Source: Streptomyces sp. NBC_00344 (GTDB taxonomy: Bacteria > Actinomycetota > Actinomycetes > Streptomycetales > Streptomycetaceae). From it: DNA of 64,000 bases. Positions 35,813 through 44,180 of the stretch are shown one piece after another. Position numbers and translations under genes: made by a program. A model generated the notes under the pieces. The model saw nothing but the letters and a program-made list of their open reading frames with translations. It did no database searches and was not told the DNA's origin. The first letter of the stretch is position 1, and the number at the start of each line of letters is the position of its first letter. Where the stretch lies: NCBI RefSeq assembly GCF_036088315.1, contig NZ_CP107996.1, forward strand, positions 4,171,001 to 4,235,000, read 5' to 3'.

Positions 35813-35986
35813 CCTTCACGGAGTCGGCGACGCGCTGGGCCGCCGATCGAACGGATAGACGACTGAACCCCGCGCATGGTTGTGCTCTCGCCCGATCATG
35901 TACCGGTGAGGGCGCGTGTTCCCGGGGGCTCGGCCCGCGGTGGGCCAGATGAGTGTCCGGTCATCCGGGGGATCTTCCGGATACGG

Positions 35987-36739
35987 CTACGCCACGGTGT
36001 GGGTGACCCGCTCGCTCCCGACGCGCTTTTCCAGGCCGCCGTCCGCCAGTTCGCCGAGATTGCGGCAGAGCACCACCGAGGCGCCGGCGGCGAGCGGAGC
36101 GAACAGACCTGCGGACAGTCCGTCCCAGCTGTCGTAGGGGCGGCCGGACAGCAGTCGTGCGCCAGGTGTCAGCCCCAGCGCCGCCGCGTCCTCGCGGGCC
36201 CGCTCGACCAGTTGCGCGCCGGACAGCTGGATTCCGCCGATGCCGAGCGCGGGCGCGTCCGGGTCCACCGGGGCGTACGGCGCGAACCGGTCGCCCTGGG
36301 CCGGTACCTCGACGGCGTAGTCGGCGAAGCCGGCCGGCGGCTGAGGAAAGCGGCCGCCCAGCGGACGCAGTGCGAGCGCGACGCGCTCACCACCGCAGGC
36401 CCGTGCCCGGTCCAGCGTTCCGGGACCGCTCACCACGACATCGGCCGCCGCCGCGTCGCCGTCCACCTCGGCCACCACTCCCACCGACGAACAGGCGAGC
36501 AGCCAGACCGCGGTCTGCCAGTGGGCGGGAAGCAGCAGTGCGAGCCGGTCACCGGGTTCGGCGGAGAGCTCGCCCTGGAGCAGATTCGAGGTCTTGGCCA
36601 CCCAATTGGCGAAGGTCGCGACGGAAAGTTCGACGCGCTCACCGGTCGCATCGTCGTAGAAGGTGACAAGGGGACGGCCCGGGTCCGCGGTGAGCGCGGA
36701 TCGCAGCAGGTCGGCAGGGGTGCGGTCACTGGCAGTCAT
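35987..36739 (-). CDS. TIGR03089-type half-size adenylation-like protein
   Basis: A 250-residue protein that resembles only the N-terminal part of acyl-CoA synthetase/AMP-binding enzymes: TFYDDATGERVELSVATFANWVAKTSNLL and GDRLALLLPAHWQTAVWLLACSSVGVVAE match their opening. The ATP-binding P-loop (TSGTTG) and the C-terminal lid domain are absent, so adenylation is unlikely. Short actinobacterial proteins of this kind are known as family TIGR03089 with no assigned role. ATG at 36739. It is divergent from the PGRP amidase gene by about 130 bases, near LCP genes. Confidence 0.8.
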   Translation of the reverse strand: MTASDRTPADLLRSALTADPGRPLVTFYDDATGERVELSVATFANWVAKTSNLLQGELSAEPGDRLALLLPAHWQTAVWLLACSSVGVVAEVDGDAAAADVVVSGPGTLDRARACGGERVALALRPLGGRFPQPPAGFADYAVEVPAQGDRFAPYAPVDPDAPALGIGGIQLSGAQLVERAREDAAALGLTPGARLLSGRPYDSWDGLSAGLFAPLAAGASVVLCRNLGELADGGLEKRVGSERVTHTVA

Positions 36740-36867
36740 CTGCGCAAGGGTACGCGGCGGGGCAGGCGCGGGGCGGCCCCGCGGACGGGGCAGGCATGCA
36801 GGTTCAGCCGATGTGCCGTCAGTTCCTGGATGGACAGAATTATATGAACATGTACACGATTCTGTGC

Positions 36868-38283
36868 ATGCGTCCACTTCTGTCCTCAGCCGTTCTTTCC
36901 GTCTCGATCGCTGTGGTGTCCGCGACCGCGCTGGCCCTCCCGCTCGCCGCACCGGCCGGCGCGGGGACTCCGGCCGGCGGGGTGCGGGCAGCCGGGGTCC
37001 CCGGGTCCACCCAGTCCCTGCGGCTCGCGCCGCTCTCCTCGTCCGACCGCTCGCCGGCACCGGCGGAGGCCGGGCTCTCCAAGCGGACCGTCACACCCTT
37101 CTCGCTGGTCGGTGTGGTCTGGGACGACCCGCGCGCCGAACTCGCCGGTACCGCCCAGGTGCGCACCAGACCGGTGGGCTCCAGAACCTGGACCGGCTGG
37201 CAGAACATCGAGGTCCACAACGACGACCACGCGGCCGACCCCGGTACCCCGGAGGCGGATGCGCCCACGGTGCACGGGTCCACCGCCCCGCTCTGGGTGG
37301 GTGCTTCGGACGGTGTTCAGCTGCGGGTCCGTCAGGCGACGGCCGCCACCTCCGCCCGCGCCGCGGCCACCCGGCTGCCGCGCGGACTGCATCTCGATCT
37401 CGTCGACCCCGGACCCGACCCCGATTCCCTCACGAAGACCGCGGCCGGCAGTGATGCGGCCCGTGCCAGCTCCGCGGCCAACGCCGGGCTCGCTCCGCTC
37501 GGCGCCAACGAGATCCCGGCCCTCAGCAAGCAGGCGACCGAGGCGTCGCTGCGTGATGACACCATGACCACCGGGCCCACCGGCACCACCGGCACAGGGA
37601 CCACCGCGACTACCGGCACCACCGACACCGCGGGTACGGCCGGCACCACGGGCCCCACCGATCTGAAGGTGAAATCGTTCATCGGGGCCCGTCCCAGCAT
37701 CGTCACCCGTAAGGGATGGGGCGCCGACGAGACCATCCGGGAGAGCGCCTTCCGGTACACCGACACCGTGAAGGCCGCGTTCGTGCACCACACCGCGACA
37801 GGCAACAACTACACGTGTGCGCAGGCCCCCTCACTACTGCGTGGTATCTACCGCTACCACGTGAAGAGCAACGGCTGGCGCGACATCGGCTACAACTTCG
37901 CCATCGACAAGTGCGGGACCATCTACGAAGGCCGTGCGGGGGGTGTGGCCAAGCCGGTGATGGGCGCGCACACGCTCGGTTTCAACACCGACAGCACCGG
38001 CATCGCCGTCCTCGGCACCTTCGGCACGTCGAATCCGCCCGCCGCCGTGACCCGGGCCCTGGCCTCTCTGACGGCCTGGAAGCTCGGTCTGACCGGGGCC
38101 GACCCCAACGGGAGAACGACGCTGATCTCCGGCGGCGGCAACCGCTTCGCGAAAGGCAGCGCAGTCAGTCTCCATGTGATCTCCGGGCACCGGGACGGGT
38201 TCGCGACCGACTGCCCCGGGGCACTCCTCTACAGCAAACTCGGCTCGATCCGTACCGCATCCGCGCGCGCCCAGGGACGCTGA
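36868..38283 (+). CDS. Secreted PGRP-type N-acetylmuramoyl-L-alanine amidase
   Basis: A 471-residue exported wall hydrolase. The N-terminus from this ATG is a Sec signal peptide (RPLLSSAVLSVSIAVVSATA, cleavage probably after PAGAG). A middle domain (about 60-190) is of unknown fold, followed by a Thr/Gly-rich linker near residues 232-262. The PGRP/amidase domain (about 275-465) has the zinc ligands in AFVHHTATGNNYTC, IGYNFAIDKCGTIYEGR, the Tyr, and HVISGHRDGFATDCPG. It would cut the bond between muramic acid and L-Ala. The start is uncertain: an in-frame ATG at 36844 is also possible, and neither has a good ribosome site. Confidence 0.9.
   Translation: MRPLLSSAVLSVSIAVVSATALALPLAAPAGAGTPAGGVRAAGVPGSTQSLRLAPLSSSDRSPAPAEAGLSKRTVTPFSLVGVVWDDPRAELAGTAQVRTRPVGSRTWTGWQNIEVHNDDHAADPGTPEADAPTVHGSTAPLWVGASDGVQLRVRQATAATSARAAATRLPRGLHLDLVDPGPDPDSLTKTAAGSDAARASSAANAGLAPLGANEIPALSKQATEASLRDDTMTTGPTGTTGTGTTATTGTTDTAGTAGTTGPTDLKVKSFIGARPSIVTRKGWGADETIRESAFRYTDTVKAAFVHHTATGNNYTCAQAPSLLRGIYRYHVKSNGWRDIGYNFAIDKCGTIYEGRAGGVAKPVMGAHTLGFNTDSTGIAVLGTFGTSNPPAAVTRALASLTAWKLGLTGADPNGRTTLISGGGNRFAKGSAVSLHVISGHRDGFATDCPGALLYSKLGSIRTASARAQGR
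37570..37660 (+). repeat. Thr/Gly-coding low-complexity repeat inside the PGRP amidase gene
   Basis: About 90 bases consist of ACC-GGC-type codon repeats (units such as GGCACCACCGGCAC) that encode alternating Thr, Gly and Ala. It forms the linker between the middle and amidase domains and is likely to vary in length between strains. Confidence 0.7.
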
Positions 38284-38388
38284 ACACCACGACGGATCCG
38301 CACCCTCTGCCCGCACCGGCCCGCCACGGTCTGCATACACTGGCCAGCCCGTTAACGGCCGGCCCCGGCAGGAAGCAGAGACGTCAAG

Positions 38389-39471
38389 GTGACAGAAGCG
38401 ATTCTCCTGGTCGGTGGCAAGGGCACGCGGCTGCGACCGCTCACGGTCAACACACCCAAACCAATGGTTCCGGCGGCAGGGGTCCCGTTCCTCACCCATC
38501 AGCTGGCACGGGCGCGTGCCGCCGGAATCGACCATGTCGTCCTGGCCACCTCGTACCTCGCGGAGGTCTTCGAGCCGTACTTCGGCGACGGCTCCTCGCT
38601 CGGGCTGCGTCTGGAGTACGTGACCGAGGAGGAGCCCCTCGGCACGGGCGGGGCCATCCGTAACGTCGCATCGAGGCTGGACTCCGGTCCTGACGAGCCC
38701 GTGCTGATCTTCAACGGGGACATACTCACCGGCCTGGACATCGGGGCGCTGGTCGCCACCCATGAGGCCGAAGGGGCGGATGTCTCGCTCCATCTCACCC
38801 GGGTCGAGGACCCGAGGGCCTTCGGGCTGGTGCCCACGGACAGCACGGGCCGGGTGACGGCCTTCCTGGAGAAGCCGCAGACCCCGGAAGAGATCGTCAC
38901 CGACCAGATCAACGCGGGTGCCTATGTCTTCAGGCGCTCGGTCATCGACACCATTCCGGCCGGCCGGCCGGTCTCGGTGGAACGGGAGACCTTCCCCGGT
39001 CTGCTGCTCTCCGGAGCCCATCTCCAGGGCATGGTCGACTCCACGTACTGGCTCGACCTCGGCACACCGCAGGCCTTTGTACGCGGCTCGGCCGACCTCG
39101 TCCTCGGCCGTGCGCCGTCCCCCGCGGTGCCGGGCCGCTGCGGCGACCGGCTGGTGCTGGAGACCGCTTCGGTGGCCCCCGGCGCCAAGCTCACCGGCGG
39201 CACGGTGATCGGGGAGGGCGCGGTGATCGGGGAGGGCGCGCGGATCGACGGCAGCACGGTGCTGGCCGGTGCGGTCGTCGAGGACGAAGCGGTGATTTCC
39301 GACTCACTCATCGGGGCGGGCGCCCGGATCGGGGCACGCTCGGTGCTGGACGGCGCGGTCATCGGGGACGGGGCGCGGGTCGGCGCGGACAACGAGCTGC
39401 GCGCCGGGGTGCGGATCTGGTGCGAGGCGGTTCTGCCGGACGCGTCCGTGCGCTTCTCGTCGGACCAGTAG
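38389..39471 (+). CDS. Sugar-1-phosphate nucleotidylyltransferase, probably mannose-1-phosphate guanylyltransferase
   Basis: A 360-residue enzyme that forms NDP-sugar from sugar-1-phosphate and NTP. The nucleotidyltransferase domain opens with AILLVGGKGTRLRPLTVNTPKPMVPAAG; the metal-binding IFNGDILTG follows. From about residue 255 it has a left-handed beta-helix with hexapeptide repeats (VIGEGAVIGEGARIDGSTVLAGA). This two-domain layout is typical of actinobacterial ManC/GmpP-like enzymes making GDP-mannose. GTG start. The adjacent genome region holds manA and manB, which makes the GDP-mannose route likely; glucose-1-phosphate or thymidylyl use cannot be excluded. Confidence 0.87.
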   Translation: MTEAILLVGGKGTRLRPLTVNTPKPMVPAAGVPFLTHQLARARAAGIDHVVLATSYLAEVFEPYFGDGSSLGLRLEYVTEEEPLGTGGAIRNVASRLDSGPDEPVLIFNGDILTGLDIGALVATHEAEGADVSLHLTRVEDPRAFGLVPTDSTGRVTAFLEKPQTPEEIVTDQINAGAYVFRRSVIDTIPAGRPVSVERETFPGLLLSGAHLQGMVDSTYWLDLGTPQAFVRGSADLVLGRAPSPAVPGRCGDRLVLETASVAPGAKLTGGTVIGEGAVIGEGARIDGSTVLAGAVVEDEAVISDSLIGAGARIGARSVLDGAVIGDGARVGADNELRAGVRIWCEAVLPDASVRFSSDQ

Positions 39472-39481
39472 CCTCTACCGG

Positions 39482-40381
39482 GTGGCAGGACGTTTCATCG
39501 CGAAGCGCGGCCCCGCCGACCTCGGACTGGTCCTCGGGGTGCTCCGCCGTGGCCCGGGCGACCCCACGTTCCGTATGACGCCCGACGGGGCGGTGTGGCG
39601 GGCCAGCCTCACACCCGAGGGACCCGGCACGCTGCGCGTGGCGGTGGACGGGGCGGAGGCGTGGGGCCCCGGCGCGGACTGGCTGATCTCCCAACTCCCG
39701 TCCCTGATGGGGGACGCGGACGATCCTTCGGCGTTCGTACCACGGCACCGCCTGATCGCCGATGCACACCGCAGGCGCCCGAATCTCCGGCTCTGCCGGA
39801 CCGGCCTCGTGCTGGAATCGCTGATCCCGTCGATCCTGGAACAGAAGGTCACGGTGGACGAGGCCTATCGGGCCTGGCGTCTGCTGGTCCGCACATTCGG
39901 CACCCCGGCACCCGGCCCCGCCCCCGAGCGCATGCATGTCATGCCGGACCCGCGGACGTGGGCGCTGATCCCGTCCTGGGAATGGCACCGGGCGGGTGTC
40001 GACAACAAGCGCGCCTCGACCATCCTGCGAGCGGTCCGGGTGGCCCGCCGTCTGGAGGAGGCCGCGGCCATGCCGCTGCCCGAGGCAGTACGCCGGCTTG
40101 AACTGATCCCCGGCGTCGGCCCCTGGACCTCGGCGGAAACCCTCCAGCGGGCGATCGGCGCACCGGACGCGGTGACGGTCGGGGACCTGCATCTGCCGGG
40201 CATCGTCGGGTACGCGCTGACCGGGCGCAGGGACGTGGACGACGCCGGGATGCTGGAACTGCTGGAGCCGTACGCGGAGACCGGGCAGCGGCATCGGGCG
40301 GTGCGGCTGATCCTGCTGACCGGGAGGGTACCGGCGCGGCGGGTGCCGAAGATGCCGAAGGTGGACATCGCCCGGCTGTGA
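39482..40381 (+). CDS. AlkA-like DNA-3-methyladenine glycosylase family protein
   Basis: A 299-residue HhH-GPD superfamily protein. Residues about 120-260 contain the helix-hairpin-helix region: LEQKVTVDEAYRAWRLLVRTFG, LELIPGVGPWTSAETLQRAIG with the HhH turn (PGVGPWT), and the downstream DAVTVGDLHLPGIVGYALTG with the catalytic Asp position of AlkA enzymes. It would excise alkylated bases from DNA. GTG start ten bases after the previous stop, so it may be co-transcribed with the nucleotidylyltransferase although their roles do not connect. Confidence 0.87.
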   Translation: MAGRFIAKRGPADLGLVLGVLRRGPGDPTFRMTPDGAVWRASLTPEGPGTLRVAVDGAEAWGPGADWLISQLPSLMGDADDPSAFVPRHRLIADAHRRRPNLRLCRTGLVLESLIPSILEQKVTVDEAYRAWRLLVRTFGTPAPGPAPERMHVMPDPRTWALIPSWEWHRAGVDNKRASTILRAVRVARRLEEAAAMPLPEAVRRLELIPGVGPWTSAETLQRAIGAPDAVTVGDLHLPGIVGYALTGRRDVDDAGMLELLEPYAETGQRHRAVRLILLTGRVPARRVPKMPKVDIARL

Positions 40382-40433
40382 AGCCCGGATACGTCCCCGG
40401 CGCCGGAGGTGCGGCACCGGGAACGGCCGGGCC

Positions 40434-41753
40434 TCACCGCACCGTGACGAACGCCTCAGGGTCCCGCTCGGCCCGGGGTGCGGGCTGGGCCAGCGGGTGA
40501 CCGACGGCGACCGCGCCCATCGGCTCCCACTCCGCGGGCAGGGCCAGGGCCGCGCGCACCACGTCCCGGCAGAACATCGTCGACGAGACCCACGCCGACC
40601 CGAGCCGCTCACCGGCGAGCGCCACCAGGAAGTTCTGTACGCCCGCGCCCGTGGCGACGACGAACATCTCGCGTTCCGCGGCGTCCCGCGCGTCCCCGTA
40701 ACGGTGCGAGCCGTCCGTCACCATGCACGGCACCACCAGATACGGCGCCCGGCGCAGCACATCGCCGCGGCGCACCCGCTTGGCGATCGACTCCTCCGAC
40801 TTGCCGTCGCCCCGCAGGTCTTCGATCCACGCGTCCCGCATCGCGTCGAGCAGCCGGGTGCGTGAGTCATCGGACTCCAGGAGCACGAAGCGCCAGGGGG
40901 TGGTGTGGTGCGGCGCGGGTGCGGTGACGGCGGCGGCGACCGCCCTGCGCACCGCGCCCGGGTCCACCGGTTCGCCGGTGAAGTCACGGACCGTGCGACG
41001 CTGGCTGACCGCTTCGCGGACCGCCTCGGACGTACCGAGCCGGAACATGTCGTCCGCTGCGACCCGGACCATGGCGGCGGCCCCCCGGTCCGCGGCCTCC
41101 TGGCCGGCGGCCTGCTGCTCCGGCGGAGTGACGACGTGCGGCAGACCGCGGACCACCGCGACCGGCAGCCCCGCCGCCTTCCCCTTCACCAGGTCGCCCG
41201 CGGCGGCCAGTTCGTCGGCGGTGGCCACGACCGTGGCACTGAGCGGATTGCCGTGCGCATCCGTGCCACCGCGCAGATCGTCGAGGACCCGTACCCCGGC
41301 GGCCCCGATCGCCACATCGGTGAGGCCGTTGCGCCACGGCCGCCCGAAGGTGTCCGTGACGATGACACCGACCTCCACACCCAGCGTGTCCCGGAGTCCC
41401 CCGCGGATCTCCCGGGCGGAGCGGTCGGAGTCCTCGGGCAGCAGCAGCACGGTGCCGGGCGGGGTGTTGGACGCGTCCACACCGGCGGCGGCCATCACCA
41501 GACCCTGCCGGTTCTCGACGATGCGGAGGGTGCCGCGACGGGCCACCACCCGTACCGTCTCGGCGTCGATGGACGCCTCGCGGTCCTCGGCCCGGACGGT
41601 TCTGCCCTCGGCCTTCGAGACGATCTTGGAGGTGACCAGGACGACATCACCGTCCGCCAGGTCGGGCGACGCGCCGGCGATGAGCTTGGCGAGGTCGTCG
41701 CCCTGCTGCACCTCGGGAAGTCCGGGTACGGCCCAGACGTGGTAGGAGGTCAC
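40434..41753 (-). CDS. fbiB: Bifunctional F420 biosynthesis protein FbiB
   Basis: A 439-residue two-domain enzyme. Residues about 1-245 form the CofE domain (F420-0:gamma-glutamyl ligase), with [38 protein letters not shown] and [15 protein letters not shown]. Residues about 250-439 form a nitroreductase-like FMN domain ([29 protein letters not shown]) that reduces dehydro-F420-0. Together they finish the poly-glutamylated deazaflavin cofactor. The GTG at 41753 overlaps the fbiA stop (GTGA); longer frames run through fbiA. FbiC and FbiD are not in this window. The full fusion matches the mycobacterial form. Confidence 0.94.
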   Translation of the reverse strand: MTSYHVWAVPGLPEVQQGDDLAKLIAGASPDLADGDVVLVTSKIVSKAEGRTVRAEDREASIDAETVRVVARRGTLRIVENRQGLVMAAAGVDASNTPPGTVLLLPEDSDRSAREIRGGLRDTLGVEVGVIVTDTFGRPWRNGLTDVAIGAAGVRVLDDLRGGTDAHGNPLSATVVATADELAAAGDLVKGKAAGLPVAVVRGLPHVVTPPEQQAAGQEAADRGAAAMVRVAADDMFRLGTSEAVREAVSQRRTVRDFTGEPVDPGAVRRAVAAAVTAPAPHHTTPWRFVLLESDDSRTRLLDAMRDAWIEDLRGDGKSEESIAKRVRRGDVLRRAPYLVVPCMVTDGSHRYGDARDAAEREMFVVATGAGVQNFLVALAGERLGSAWVSSTMFCRDVVRAALALPAEWEPMGAVAVGHPLAQPAPRAERDPEAFVTVR

Positions 41754-42706
41754 ACGCGTACCTCTTCGGCCAGGGCGAGCGCCTCGCGGGCCATGACCGC
41801 CGTGGCGTCCTGATCGGTCATCATCAGCGGAACGGCCCGGCAGCGGATACCCGCCTGCTCCACGCGCTCGACGGAATCCGTGTCGACGGTGTCGACGAGC
41901 CAGCCGTCCAGCAGGCCCGAGCCGTAGTGCTCGGCGACCGCGGCCGCGGTGGACTCCACCCCTACAGCCGCGAGGACCTTGTCCGCCATCCCGCGCACGG
42001 GTGCGTCCCCGACGATGGGAGAGAGCCCGACGACGGGCACACCCGCATCGGCGATCGCCTCGCGGATCCCTGGCACGGCCAGGATGGTGCCCACCGAGAC
42101 CACCGGATTGGACGGCGGGAAGAGAATGACGTCGGCGGACCCGATCGCCTCGAGGACACCCGGCGCGGGCTTCGCCTGATCGGCGCCGACCGGTACGACG
42201 GCGTGTGCCTCGACCGAGGCACGCAGACGCACCCAGTACTCCTGGAAATGGACCGCCTTGCGCTCCCCGTCCACGTCGACCGCGACATGGGTCTCGATGC
42301 GGTCGTCCGACATGGGGATGAGCCGTACGCCGGGCTTCCACCGCTCGCACAGGGCCTCGGTGACCGCGCTGAGCGGATAGCCCGCGCCCAGCATCTGGGT
42401 GCGGACGACATGCGTGGCGAAGTCACGGTCGCCGAGCCCGAACCACTCGGGTCCGACGCCGTAAGCGGCGAGTTCGTCCTTCATGGTGAAGGACTCGTCG
42501 GTACGCCCCCAGCCCTGCTCCTCGTTGATGCCACCGCCGAGGGTGTACATCACCGTGTCGAGGTCGGGACAGACCTTCAGCCCGAACAGATGGATGTCGT
42601 CACCGGTGTTGCCGATGACGGTGATGTCCGCGTCTGGCGCGGCCTGCTTGAGGCCGCGCAGGAATCGGGCACCACCGATGCCGCCGGCCAGAACCACAAT
42701 GCGCAT
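41750..42706 (-). CDS. fbiA: F420 biosynthesis transferase FbiA/CofD
   Basis: A 318-residue enzyme that transfers a phosphoenolpyruvyl/phospholactyl group from its GDP-activated form to the deazaflavin Fo, giving dehydro-F420-0. Family signatures: [25 protein letters not shown] at the N-terminus, [31 protein letters not shown], the [14 protein letters not shown] block, and [16 protein letters not shown]. Length is normal. ATG start with no strong ribosome site. Overlaps fbiB by 4 bases, so both act as one transcription unit. Confidence 0.95.
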   Translation of the reverse strand: MRIVVLAGGIGGARFLRGLKQAAPDADITVIGNTGDDIHLFGLKVCPDLDTVMYTLGGGINEEQGWGRTDESFTMKDELAAYGVGPEWFGLGDRDFATHVVRTQMLGAGYPLSAVTEALCERWKPGVRLIPMSDDRIETHVAVDVDGERKAVHFQEYWVRLRASVEAHAVVPVGADQAKPAPGVLEAIGSADVILFPPSNPVVSVGTILAVPGIREAIADAGVPVVGLSPIVGDAPVRGMADKVLAAVGVESTAAAVAEHYGSGLLDGWLVDTVDTDSVERVEQAGIRCRAVPLMMTDQDATAVMAREALALAEEVRV

Positions 42707-42768
42707 GCGGACAGTCTGTCAGGCGGGGGACCGGACGAGGGGCGGTGGTCGGGGTGCCGGGGGAATTG

Positions 42769-43287
42769 TCAGGCGGTCACGACATCGCGGGCGTCCGGTG
42801 CGCAGCGCGCGCTGTGCATCGGCATCTCGGTCAGGCCCGGGAAGTAGACGTGCAGGCTGACGGCCGGCTCCAGGGCATCGTTGACGACCTCGTGGGTGTA
42901 GCCGGGGGCGAAGACCCGCTGTGTGCCCGCTTCCAGCGCGCGCGCGGCGCGCGGGGTGCGCTCGGTCAGCCGGCCTTCGAGGACGGTGAGCACACCCGAT
43001 GAGCTGCCGTGGCCGTGCAGTCCGCTGCCCTGGCCTGGGACCCAGCTGAGCAGCCAGACCTCATAGCCGGGGCCGGTGTGCAGGCGGTGGTACCAGCGGG
43101 ACACCGCGTCGTACTCGACGAGGTCCTGCCACCGGCCGCGGTCGGCGGCGATGGAGCGCGCGAGTCCGGCGAATTCGGCAACGGTGGCCGGATGCTCGGG
43201 GGCGGGCCGGAGCAGGTGCTGGACGGCGAGGATGTCGCCGCCGATCTGGATGTCGCTGTCGTTGTTCACGGTGCTGTTGCTGTTCAT
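42769..43287 (-). CDS. Cysteine dioxygenase family protein
   Basis: A 172-residue cupin that oxidises L-cysteine to cysteine sulfinate with iron and oxygen. The iron ligands are His91 and His93 in SGLHGHGSSSG and His132 in PGYTHEVVN, as in bacterial type I enzymes; WLLSWVPGQ precedes them. The ATG at 43287 has GAGGAA ten bases upstream. A cysteine-rich leader ORF ends 87 bases upstream, and its coding RNA contains GGGUUCC, complementary to the GGAACCC that overlaps this ribosome binding site. This suggests cysteine-dependent control of translation. fbiA is downstream, 62 bases on, same strand. Confidence 0.9.
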   Translation of the reverse strand: MNSNSTVNNDSDIQIGGDILAVQHLLRPAPEHPATVAEFAGLARSIAADRGRWQDLVEYDAVSRWYHRLHTGPGYEVWLLSWVPGQGSGLHGHGSSSGVLTVLEGRLTERTPRAARALEAGTQRVFAPGYTHEVVNDALEPAVSLHVYFPGLTEMPMHSARCAPDARDVVTA

Positions 43288-43294
43288 GGCGCGG

Positions 43295-43434
43295 GGGTTC
43301 CTCGGCAGTGGCAGTGCTGGGGTCTCGCAGAAGGTGCAGTCAAGGCTGCGGAAAGAGGCTGGAGCTCAGTGGCTTCAACAGCTGGAACAGCAACAGCGCG
43401 CCTGGACAGCGCTGCGGAACCCACGGACGTGGGT
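43295..43434 (-). promoter_or_regulatory. Candidate attenuator structures before cysteine dioxygenase
   Basis: On the minus-strand RNA, ACCCAC (43434-43429) pairs with GTGGGT (43424-43419) in a 6-bp hairpin with loop GUCC inside the leader ORF. The overlapping segment GGGUUCC (43422-43416) is instead complementary over seven bases to GGAACCC (43301-43295), which covers half of the cysteine dioxygenase ribosome site GAGGAA. The two pairings exclude each other, giving a possible switch driven by ribosome position on the cysteine codons. Confidence 0.5.
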
Positions 43435-43461
43435 TGCGGGGAGCACTGTGGTCGCTGGCAT
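43375..43461 (-). CDS. Leaderless cysteine-rich leader peptide (28 codons)
   Basis: A 28-codon ORF, ATG at 43461, stop TGA at 43375, too short for a normal ORF scan. It begins M-P-A-T-T-V-L-P and ends R-C-C-C-S-S-C, with four Cys among the last six residues. No ribosome binding site precedes the ATG; TTGACA (43497-43492) lies exactly 30 bases before it, the spacing expected if the transcript starts at the ATG itself. Cys-rich leaderless short ORFs upstream of sulfur genes are an established attenuation mechanism in mycobacteria. Here it precedes cysteine dioxygenase by 87 bases, so a cysteine-sensing role is inferred. Confidence 0.65.
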   Translation of the reverse strand: MPATTVLPATHVRGFRSAVQARCCCSSC

Positions 43462-43491
43462 GAAATCAAGGAGAACGGCTGATTGTTCACT

Positions 43492-43497
43492 TGTCAA
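43492..43497 (-). promoter_or_regulatory. -35 element for the leader-cysteine dioxygenase transcript
   Basis: Perfect TTGACA on the minus strand. A start 36 bases from its first base would fall on the leader ATG. The expected -10 region reads TCTCCT, a poor match, so the promoter may be weak or activated. Confidence 0.45.
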
Positions 43498-43815
43498 CTC
43501 CATAACCGATTTGGGTGCAATGTTTCACCTCATCCGGTTACTGCCCCGGGGGAAAGGTTTGTGCTGGCGGCCCCGCGGAGATGTGGCGCAACAAGTCGCG
43601 CCGTAAACGCCGCGGCTGTCTTGTGATCGGACTGTGATCCAAATCCCTTCCGCGGAGGGGACGCAACAAGATCAAGCCGGCTCGCGTCTTTCCCCGGCAA
43701 GGGGGAAGGCGCACGAATGGGCCGGTGGCATGTGTCAGATTTCTAATGATTTGAACACTTTCTGCATGGCCTTGGTTCCGCAGAGTGAATAAGGGACCCA
43801 ATAGCAGATCTCGGC

Positions 43816-43844
43816 TTGACTGGCCTGGATCACACGCTTGTAAT
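43816..43844 (+). promoter_or_regulatory. whiB promoter
   Basis: TTGACT (43816-43821) and TGTAAT (43839-43844) are separated by exactly 17 bases, each differing from consensus at one position. Transcription would start near 43851, leaving a leader of about 66 bases before the ATG. A GTGTC, the reverse of the GACAC core that WhiA binds, lies at the predicted start site (43852-43856). Confidence 0.7.
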
Positions 43845-43916
43845 TTCACTCGTGTCGTTCGGCCGAAATCGGTAGCGACAGCAACACGGGGACGCAAAGA
43901 CGGACAAGGGGCGCAC

Positions 43917-44180
43917 ATGACCGAGCTGTTCCAGCAACTGCTGGTCGAGGACGCGGATGAGGAATTCGGCTGGCAGGAGCGTGCACTCTGCGCCCAGACC
44001 GACCCCGAGTCCTTCTTCCCCGAGAAGGGCGGGTCCACCCGCGAGGCCAAGAAGGTCTGCCTGGCCTGCGAGGTCCGTTCCGAATGCCTCGAGTACGCCC
44101 TCGCCAACGACGAGCGGTTCGGCATCTGGGGCGGTCTTTCCGAGCGTGAGCGCCGGCGGCTCAAGAAGGCCGCCGTCTAG
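43917..44180 (+). CDS. whiB: Sporulation regulator WhiB
   Basis: An 87-residue Wbl-family iron-sulfur protein, the same length as S. coelicolor WhiB. The four cluster ligands are Cys25, Cys48, Cys51 and Cys57 in the pattern C-X22-C-X2-C-X5-C, and GIWGG (about 69-73) is the conserved turn before the basic C-terminal helix (RERRRLKKAAV). With WhiA it controls genes that stop aerial growth and begin sporulation septation. The ATG at 43917 is preceded by GGACAAGGGGCGCAC; the longer frame is leader sequence. A near-consensus promoter lies about 70 bases upstream and tandem hairpins follow. Confidence 0.96.
   Translation: MTELFQQLLVEDADEEFGWQERALCAQTDPESFFPEKGGSTREAKKVCLACEVRSECLEYALANDERFGIWGGLSERERRRLKKAAV

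Larger units (their letters stand above)
43462..43916. other. 455-base whiB / cysteine dioxygenase intergenic region
   Basis: No other gene is supported. The region holds the leader promoter at the left and the whiB promoter at the right, and is notably less G+C-rich than coding DNA (AT-rich around 43735-43800). A short-frame overlap of 68 codons on the minus strand, ending at the cysteine dioxygenase start, lies in another frame than the leader and has no ribosome site. Large size suits a gene with complex developmental control. Confidence 0.6.

Noticed and set aside
43284..43490. 68-codon minus-strand frame that ends on the cysteine dioxygenase start
   Set aside because: No ribosome site and a different frame from the Cys-rich leader; overlap with the start is likely chance.
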